The notes below the pieces were generated by a model that ran no database searches, had not been told where the DNA came from, and saw only the letters and a program-made list of their open reading frames with translations. A stretch of 64,000 nt of DNA from Spongilla lacustris. Lineage: Eukaryota; Porifera; Demospongiae; Spongillida; Spongillidae. Position numbers and translations under genes: made by a program. The stretch lies in contig OX442430.1 in assembly GCA_949361645.1 (NCBI GenBank), positions 7,947,542 through 8,011,541 on the forward strand, in the 5' to 3' direction. Positions 55,598-64,000 of the stretch are shown in pieces (the stretch's first letter is position 1; each line of letters starts with the position of its first letter).

Positions 55598-58336
55598 AGG
55601 CCTTGGTAGCACAGTTAGGTAGACAGTAGCTTCGTTCACTCCATTAATGTTGAGTGCAGCACAGGTGTATGAACCACGGTCATATACCGAGGCTCTCCTG
55701 AAGACCAGGGAACCATTCACCACCCTAGTACCCCCTCCATCTACAGGGGTGCTTCCATTGAACCATGACATCAGGGGGGTGGGCCATCCATCCACCTGGC
55801 AAGCAAGCACCACCATTGCCCCAGCCAGCACAGTGGTGTTAGGGGTGGGAATGGTGACAGTGGGAGGGGCTAACAGTGGAGGGGAAGGAGGGTAATAAGG
55901 TACAGGACACCCCTCCCTCCCCTATGTCCAACTCACATGGTGGTCTGGGCACCACTTCAACCACGACAATGGCAGAAGCCACACCCACAACACTTCCTGC
56001 CACACAGGTGTACTGCCCACTCTGTGATGGGCTGATGGACTGGATGACCAAGGAGTGGTTCTGTGTTATCGTTATGTTCTGCTGGCCACTCCCATCCACC
56101 GGCCTGCCGTCTCTCTGCCACATGATGGATGGGACTGGGTACCCGGTAGCCCCACAGTCAAGAGTGAGGTTATCTCCATTGTACACTTGTAAGGCTCCAT
56201 GGGGGAGGATATCAAACTGGGGAAAGACTGGGGAGGAGGGCACATTGGACTGGGGACTGATCATTTCAAACCCTCAGCGCAAAGCAAAGTTCACATGCAA
56301 CTAGATCAGTAAACTATCAGTAAACTATCATGCTATGTAGGTGGGGTATTATTTGATGTTCTGGATGACAACCTGGGGATTGAAAGAGGGAGGAGGGAGG
56401 AGGGAGGAGGGAGGAGGGAGGAGGGAGGAGGGAGGAGGGAGGAGGGAGGGAGGGAGGAGGGTGGTCCACAAAGAATGCAACACTTTTAAATCAAATTAAT
56501 TAACCACTTGATTTCATTACCCTGTTAGCCAAATATGAATATGAACAATCCAATCAGATTTAAATAATTATAAGCTATTAAGTAATCATATTAAAACCCT
56601 CATATTCAAAGCCCTCTATTATCAAAATTAAAGTTAGATAATTGATATCAATAATCATTTATAAATATAATATGCAGTGAACAACAAAATACTGAGATAA
56701 TAATGGTGCTTCACTTCAAATAATAATGGACTAATTAGCTATGCTTATTAAGATTAGTTATGAAACAACAGCTTCACCCATTATAATTTTTAAATGAATT
56801 ATGGCTTTAAATACATTATTAAAACTCAAAGTTCATTTATCTGCAGCTGTCGTCACATTTTTGGTGTTTTTTGAATATTAACTAGTAAAAGTTATTATAT
56901 GAAACAATGGGTGGCATTAAGTAAACAAACTCTGATTCAAATCACACCTTTCAATTGTAAGGACCACAGCTAAGCGTTCAAATTTATTTTGTAAGTACCC
57001 CACTATGGTACCTAAGTGAATACAAAGTTTGACTTCTTAACTCAAAGTGGTTGGAAAGATCGGTTCCGATTTATGTGAATTCGGACAAATTAGTTTGACT
57101 TAAGGGTTAAAAGTCACGTTTTTAATATGAGAGGTCCCTGGGGTATCCACACATTTTATATATTTGGCAGCTTGCTATCGGCATTAAATAATTATAAAGC
57201 TGAAATTTGGAAGCCATTTTTCACCCGTTTTCAGAATTTCTCCGTATATCATAGCCATTGTGTAGTAAAGAATCATAATATTTGCATTTGTAGGCACTTT
57301 ACATAACTTTTACAAGCACTTCTACAAGTAGAATACTTTATACAATAAGTACAAATGCAAATATCATGATTTTTTTTTACACATTTACTACGATATATGG
57401 AGAAATCCTAAAAACGGGTTCCAATTTTTAGCTTTTAAACTTTTCACAGATTGTTTAATGCCAATAGCAAACTGGCAAAAAATATATATAATTATGTGGA
57501 TATAAAATCTCATATAGAAAACGTGACTTTTAACCCTAAAGTCAAACTAATTTGTCCAAATTCATGCGAACTGTGTGGCACCTAAACACATAAATCACGA
57601 CTCAGGACTCAGGACCGATCTTTCCAACCACTTTGACTTAAGAAGTCAAACTTTGTATGCACTTAGATACCTTAGTGCGGTACCTGCAAAACAAATTTGA
57701 ACGCTTAGCTATGGTCCTTACAGTTGAAAGGTGTGATTTGAATCAAAGTTTGTTTACTTAATTCTACCTGTTGTTAACATTTTATAACGACCTTATAATG
57801 TACAGAAGTGATGGCTAAATATGAAAATCTAATTCTCGCACATATAGCCTGAATTCAGGGTTCACGCGAACTAGTAAAAGGTCATCTTTTTAGTCTGTTC
57901 ATTTGGAACACTCATACACCTGGAGGTAATTAAATGGCAAATAACTCCTAACACCACCATGTACAAATGTAACCCCTCTCCCCCACCCCTCCCCCAGGGA
58001 TGATGCCCAGGACATCATAATTACATGTCAAACCTGTTTGTGTTGCCTCGGTAACAGTGGCCACAGTCTGGGACTGTCCCCAAGTGTTCCCCGCGGTACA
58101 GATGTAGTCACCCAGATCAGAACGGGTCAGTACTGTTATAACAAGGGTACCATTGTCATAGGCAACAATATTGTCCCCTGATCCAAAGAGGAGGAGGGGA
58201 TGGTTGTTGAACAGCCATGATATCTGAGGTGTGGGGGAGCCATTGGCCTGGCAGTGGAGGGATAGGGTGGAGCCCAAGGGAGCGGAGGTGTCCTTGGGTG
58301 TGGTAGTGAAATATGGCGGCATAGTGAAAACATTAG
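54209..58336 (-). CDS. Multi-Ig-domain protein gene, 3' six exons
   Basis: Six minus-strand exons, in transcription order 58336-58034, 56227-55937, 55869-55597, 55484-55212, 55157-54918 and 54480-54209 (stop TAG at 54211-54209). Every junction is phase 1 and every exon encodes one I-set-like Ig domain, for example LSLHCQANGSPTPQISW...SDLGDYICTAG in the first and STVMLPCQASGQPLPQLSWV...GGDYTCIAQNTAG in the last. All keep the paired cysteines, the tryptophan and D-x-G-x-Y-x-C except the shorter fifth, which has LTCNLTGTVVW...DEGGYQC. About 550 residues are seen; the N-terminus lies beyond the window across the 21-bp minisatellite. There is no transmembrane segment before the stop, so the product may be secreted, hemicentin-like or a soluble adhesion/recognition protein; a further 3' exon through alternative splicing cannot be excluded. 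All exons are free of frameshifts. Confidence 0.8.
55510..55596 (-). repeat. (GT)n microsatellite directly at an Ig-gene 5' splice site
   Basis: Read on the minus strand, the exon ends CCAAGGCCTG and the intron is GTGTGTGT... for about 65 bases. The donor GT is therefore the first repeat unit. The intron is only 112 bp, so most of it is microsatellite. Confidence 0.75.
56385..56462. repeat. (GGAGGGA)n microsatellite
   Basis: Units of GGAGGAGGGA in the second intron of the Ig gene. Confidence 0.9.
56463..56916. other. Intron sequence of the Ig gene, no other feature
   Basis: AT-rich; the adjacent 57758-58033 stretch is also plain intron. Confidence 0.5.
56921..57757. mobile_element. 837-bp foldback element flanked by TTAA
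   Basis: Two arms of about 410 bp, the left beginning GTAAACAAACTCTGATTCAA and the right ending TTGAATCAAAGTTTGTTTAC, meet near 57335. TTAA lies at 56917-56920 and 57758-57761, the target duplication expected of piggyBac- or Kolobok-type transposition. Arms are about 85% similar; no coding content. It lies in an intron of the Ig gene. Confidence 0.8.
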
Positions 58337-58342
58337 CTGTAG

Positions 58343-61300
58343 GGGGAGATGGAGGGACATCAGGGGGAGATGGAGGGACATCAGGGGGAGATGGAGGGAC
58401 ATCAGGGAGAGATGGAGGGACATCAGGGGGAGATGGAGGGACATCAGGGGGAGATGGAGGGACATCAGGGAGAGATGGAGGGACATCAGGGGGAGATGGA
58501 GGGACATCAGGGGGAGATGGAGGGACATCAGGGGGAGATGGAGGGACATCAGGGGGAGATGGAGGGACATCAGGGGGAGATGGAGGGACATCAGGGGGAG
58601 ATGGAGGGACATCAGGGGGAGATGGAGGGACATCAGGGGGGAGATGGAGGGACATCAGGGGGAGATGGGGGGACATCAGGGGGAGATGGAGGGACATCAG
58701 GGGGAGATGGAGGGACATCAGGGGGAGATGGAGGGACATCAGGGGGAGATGGAGGGACACCAGGGGGAGATGGAGGGACATCAGGGGGAGATGGAGGGAC
58801 ATCAGGGGGAGATGGAGGGACATCAGGGGGAGATGGAGGGACACCAGGGGGAGATGGAGGGACATCAGGGGGAGATGGAGGGACACCAGGGGGAGATGGA
58901 GGGACACCAGGGGGAGATAGAGGGACATCAGGGGGAGATGGAGGGACACCAGGGGGAGATGGAGGGACACCAGGGGGAGATGGAGGGACATCAGGGGGAG
59001 ATGGAGGGACACCAGGGGGAGATGGAGGGACACCAGGGGGAGATGGAGGGACACCAGGGGGAGATAGAGGGACATCAGGGGGAGATGGAGGGACACCAGG
59101 GGGAGATGGAGGGACACCAGGGGGAGATGGAGGGACATCAGGGGGAGATGGAGGGACACCAGGGGGAGATGGAGGGACATCAGGGGGAGATGGAGGGACA
59201 TCAGGGGGAGATGGAGGGACATCAGGGGGAGATGGAGGGACATCAGAGGGAGATGGAGGGACATCAGGGGGAGATGGAGGGACACCAGGGGGAGATGGAG
59301 GGACATCAGAGGGAGATGGAGGGACACCAGGGGGAGATGGAGGGACATCAGGGGGAGATGGAGGGACATCAGGGGGAGATGGAGGGACACCAGGGGGAGA
59401 TGGAGGGACATCAGGGGGAGATGGAGGGACATCAGAGGGAGATGGAGGGACATCAGGGGGAGATGGAGGGACATCAGGGGGAGATGGAGGGACATCAGGG
59501 GGAGATGGAGGGACATCAGGGGGAGATGGAGGGACACCAGGGGGAGATGGAGGGACATCAGGGGGAGATGGAGGGACATCAGGGGGAGATGGAGGGACAT
59601 CAGGGGGAGATGGAGGGACATCAGGGGGAGATGGAGGGACACCAGGGGGAGATGGAGGGACATCAGGGGGAGATGGAGGGACATCAGGGGGAGATGGAGG
59701 GACATCAGGGGGAGATGGAGGGACACCAGGGGGAGATGGAGGGACATCAGGGGGAGATGGAGGGACATCAGGGGGAGATGGAGGGACATCAGGGGGAGAT
59801 GGAGGGACACCAGGGGAGGGACATCAGGGGGAGATGGAGGGACATCACGGGGAGATGGAGGGACATCAGGGGGAGATGGAGGGACATCAGGGGGAGATGG
59901 AGGGACATCAGGGGGAGATGGAGGGACATCAGGGGGGAGATGGAGGGACACCAGGGGGAGATGGAGGGACATCAGGGGGGAGATGGAGGGACATCAGGGG
60001 GAGATGGAGGGACACCAGGGGGAGATGGAGGGACATCAGGGGGGAGATGGAGGGACATCAGGGGGAGATGGAGGGACATCAGGGGGAGATGGAGGGACAT
60101 CAGGGGGAGATGGAGGGACATCAGGGGGAGATGGAGGGACATCAGGGGGAGATGGAGGGACACCAGGGGGAGATGGGGGGACATCAGGGGGAGATGGAGG
60201 GACACCTTGGGGAGATAGAGGGACACCAGGGGGAGATGGAGGGACATCAGGGGGAGATGGAGGGACATCAGGGGGAGATGGAGGGACATCACGGGGAGAT
60301 GGAGGGACATCAGGGGGAGATGGAGGGACATCAGGGGGAGATGGAGGGACATCAGGGGGAGATGGAGGGACATCAGGGGGAGATGGAGGGACATCAGGGG
60401 GAGATGGGGGGACATCAGGGGGAGATGGAGGGACATCAGGGGGAGATGGAGGGACATCAGGGGGAGATGGAGGGACATCAGGGGGAGATGGGGGGACATC
60501 AGGAGGAGATGGAGGGACATCAGGGGGAGATGGAGGGACATCAGGGGGAGATGGAGGGACATCAGGGGGAGATGGAGGGACATCAGGGGGGAGATGGAGG
60601 GACATCAGGGGGAGATGGAGGGACATCAGGGGGAGATGGAGGGACACCAGGGGGAGATGGAGGGACATCAGGGGGAGATGGAGGGACACCAGGGGGAGAT
60701 GGAGGGACATCAGCGGGAGATGGAGGGACATCAGGGGGGAGATGGAGGGACATCAGGGGGAGATGGAGGGACATCAGGGGGAGATGGAGGGACATCAGGG
60801 GGAGATGGAGGGACATCAGGGGGAGATGGAGGGACACCAGGGGGGAGATGGAGGGACACCAGGGGGAGATGGAGGGACACCAGGGGGAGATGGAGGGACA
60901 TCAGGGGGAGATGGAGGGACATCAGGGGGAGATGGAGGGACATCAGGGGGAGATGGAGGGACATCAGGGGGGAGATGGAGGGACATCAGGGGGAGATGGA
61001 GGGACATCAGGGGGAGATAAAGGGACATCAGGGGGAGATGGAGGGACACCAGGGGGAGATGGAGGGACATCAGGGGGAGATGGAGGGACACCAGGGGGAG
61101 ATGGAGGGACATCAGGGGGAGATGGAGGGACATCAGGGGGAGATGGAGGGACATCACGGGGAGATGGAGGGACACCAGGGGGAGATGGAGGGACATCAGG
61201 GGGAGATGGAGGGACATCAGGGGGAGATGGAGGGACATCAGGGGGAGATGGAGGGACATCAGGGGGAGATAAAGGGACATCAGGGGGGAGATGGAGGGAC

Positions 61301-64000
61301 ATCAGGGGGAGATGGAGGGACATCAGGGGGGAGATGGAGGGACATCAGGGGGAGATGGAGGGACATCAGGGGGAGATGGAGGGACATCAGGGGGAGATGG
61401 AGGGACATCAGGGGGAGATGGAGGGACATCAGGGGGAGATGGAGGGACATCAGGGGGGAGATGGAGGGACATCAGGGGGAGATGGAGGGACATCAGGGGG
61501 AGATGGAGGGACATCAGGGGGGAGATGGAGGGACATCAGGGGGGAGATGGAGGGACATCAGGGGGAGATGGAGGGACATCAGGGGGAGATGGAGGGACAT
61601 CAGGGGGAGATGGAGGGACATCAGGGGGAGATGGAGGGACATCAGGGGGGAGATGGAGGGACATCAGGGGGGAGATGGAGGGACATCAGGGGGAGATGGA
61701 GGGACATCAGGGGGAGATGGAGGGACATCAGGGGGAGATGGAGGGACATCAGGGGGAGATGGAGGGACATCAGGGGGAGATGGAGGGACATCAGGGGGAG
61801 ATGGAGGGACACCAGGGGGAGATGGGGGGACATCAGGGGGAGATGGAGGGACACCAGGGGGAGATGGAGGGACACCAGGGGGAGATGGGGGGACATCAGG
61901 GAGAGATGGAGGGACATCAGGGGGAGATGGAGGGACACCAGGGGGAGATGGAGGGACATCAGGGGGAGATGGAGGGACACCAGGGGGAGATGGAGGGACA
62001 TCAGGGGGAGATGGAGGGACATCAGGGGGAGATGGAGGGACATCACGGGGAGATGGAGGGACACCAGGGGGAGATGGAGGGACATCAGGGGGAGATGGAG
62101 GGACACCAGGGGGAGATGGAGGGACACCAGGGGGAGATGGAGGGACACCAGGGGGAGATGGAGGGACATCAGGGGGAGATGGAGGGACACCAGGGGGAGA
62201 TGGAGGGACACCAGGGGGAGATGGAGGGACACCAGGGGGAGATAGAGGGACATCAGGGGGAGATGGAGGGACACCAGGGGGAGATGGAGGGACACCAGGG
62301 GGAGATGGAGGGACATCAGGGGGAGATGGAGGGACACCAGGGGGAGATGGAGGGACATCAGGGGGAGATGGAGGGACATCAGGGGGAGATGGAGGGACAT
62401 CAGGGGGAGATGGAGGGACATCAGGGGGAGATGGAGGGACACCAGGGGGAGATGGAGGGACATCAGGGGGAGATGGAGGGACATCAGGGGGAGATGGAGG
62501 GACATCAGGGGGAGATGGAGGGACATCAGAGGGAGATGGAGGGACATCAGGGGGAGATGGAGGGACACCAGGGGGAGATGGAGGGACATCAGAGGGAGAT
62601 GGAGGGACACCAGGGGGAGATGGAGGGACATCAGGGGGAGATGGAGGGACATCAGGGGGAGATGGAGGGACACCAGGGGGAGATGGAGGGACATCAGGGG
62701 GAGATGGAGGGACATCAGAGGGAGATGGAGGGACATCAGGGGGAGATGGAGGGACATCAGGGGGAGATGGAGGGACATCAGGGGGAGATGGAGGGACATC
62801 AGGGGGAGATGGAGGGACACCAGGGGGAGATGGAGGGACATCAGGGGGAGATGGAGGGACATCAGGGGGAGATGGAGGGACATCAGGGGGAGATGGAGGG
62901 ACATCAGGGGGAGATGGAGGGACACCAGGGGGAGATGGAGGGACATCAGGGGGAGATGGAGGGACATCAGGGGGAGATGGAGGGACATCAGGGGGAGATG
63001 GAGGGACACCAGGGGGAGATGGAGGGACATCAGGGGGAGATGGAGGGACATCAGGGGGAGATGGAGGGACATCAGGGGGAGATGGAGGGACACCAGGGGA
63101 GGGACATCAGGGGGAGATGGAGGGACATCACGGGGAGATGGAGGGACATCAGGGGGAGATGGAGGGACATCAGGGGGAGATGGAGGGACATCAGGGGGAG
63201 ATGGAGGGACATCAGGGGGGAGATGGAGGGACACCAGGGGGAGATGGAGGGACATCAGGGGGAGATGGAGGGACATCACGGGGAGATGGAGGGACACCAG
63301 GGGGAGATGGAGGGACATCAGGGGGAGATGGAGGGACACCAGGGGGAGATGGAGGGACACCAGGGGGAGATGGAGGGACACCAGGGGGAGATGGAGGGAC
63401 ATCAGGGGGAGATGGAGGGACACCAGGGGGAGATGGAGGGACACCAGGGGGAGATGGAGGGACACCAGGGGGAGATAGAGGGACATCAGGGGGAGATGGA
63501 GGGACACCAGGGGGAGATGGAGGGACACCAGGGGGAGATGGAGGGACATCAGGGGGAGATGGAGGGACACCAGGGGGAGATGGAGGGACATCAGGGGGAG
63601 ATGGAGGGACATCAGGGGGAGATGGAGGGACATCAGGGGGAGATGGAGGGACATCAGGGGGAGATGGAGGGACACCAGGGGGAGATGGAGGGACATCAGG
63701 GGGAGATGGAGGGACATCAGGGGGAGATGGAGGGACATCAGGGGGAGATGGAGGGACATCAGAGGGAGATGGAGGGACATCAGGGGGAGATGGAGGGACA
63801 CCAGGGGGAGATGGAGGGACATCAGAGGGAGATGGAGGGACACCAGGGGGAGATGGAGGGACATCAGGGGGAGATGGAGGGACATCAGGGGGAGATGGAG
63901 GGACATCAGGGGGAGATGGAGGGACATCAGGGGGAGATGGAGGGACACCAGGGGGAGATGGAGGGACATCAGGGGGAGATGGAGGGACATCAGGGGGAGA
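58343..64000. repeat. 21-bp minisatellite array over 5.6 kb, open at the window end
   Basis: Unit GGGGGAGATGGAGGGACATCA, about 270 copies, with recurrent single-base variants (ACACCA, ATCAGAGG, ATCACGGG, GATAGAGG, one-G insertions). Period 21 keeps all three + frames and two of three minus frames open, giving spurious proteins of up to 1298 residues. On the minus strand it is a pyrimidine-rich tract ending in ...CCCCCTACAG, the acceptor of the Ig exon at 58336. Confidence 0.97.

Noticed and set aside
57948..59972. 674-codon minus frame joining SLHLPLM/PPSPPDV repeats to an Ig domain
   Set aside because: The Ig part is real, but the repeat part precedes a proper CCCCCTACAG acceptor in the phase shared by all other Ig exons, so the repeat is more likely intronic. 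Kept as a hypothesis in the findings.
58349..62245. 1298-codon + strand open frame (GEMEGHQ / GDGGTSG repeats)
   Set aside because: Created by a 21-bp repeat that leaves all three + frames open; frame changes at each one-base insertion have no effect on openness. No start context, splice or domain evidence.

Overview
The window is eukaryotic and almost certainly metazoan: introns with GT/AG borders, phase-1 immunoglobulin exons, Ty3/gypsy and R2-like retroelements, hAT-type elements and very large amounts of micro- and minisatellite DNA. The mix (AT-rich spacers rich in TACATGTAC-like words, very short introns, Ig-domain genes, restriction-like-endonuclease LINEs) fits an early-branching marine invertebrate such as a sponge. 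That placement is inference; no rRNA or mitochondrial marker is present.

Layout. 1-15.05 kb is a giant inverted repeat (arms about 5 kb, nearly identical, around a 4.8 kb spacer) built from several copies of a 2.5 kb non-coding unit plus a decayed R2-like LINE; one arm carries a 344-bp insertion with a 13-bp target duplication. 15.1-18.1 kb holds microsatellites and a broken Ldh_2-family dehydrogenase gene with a pyrimidine minisatellite in an intron. 18.7-20.45 kb is a 5'-truncated LINE plus a second 3' fragment. 20.9-21.2 kb is a two-exon gene for a 42-residue single-pass membrane microprotein. 21.65-22.6 kb is a 170-bp tandem array. 22.87-25.25 kb is a hAT-like element that has jumped into a copy of itself. 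25.8-29.7 kb has scattered exon-like blocks between minisatellites. 30.2-32.1 kb has relics of gypsy elements on both strands, and 33.2-38.1 kb is a 4.9 kb array of a 57-bp minisatellite.

38.1-46.4 kb contains an orphan Ig exon, several TIR/foldback elements, minisatellites and the decayed remains of an RNF113 (Cwc24-type) splicing-factor gene. 46.4-52.1 kb is a mosaic of R2-like LINE and gypsy pieces, all on the + strand. 54.2-58.3 kb is the 3' part of a multi-Ig gene on the minus strand: six exons, one Ig domain each, all phase 1-1. Its most upstream exon in the window sits directly against a 21-bp purine/pyrimidine minisatellite that runs from 58.34 kb past the window end.

Only two loci look intact: the microprotein gene and the Ig gene (partial). 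The rest is repeats, mobile elements and pseudogenes. Most long open frames are by-products of tandem repeats whose period is a multiple of three.
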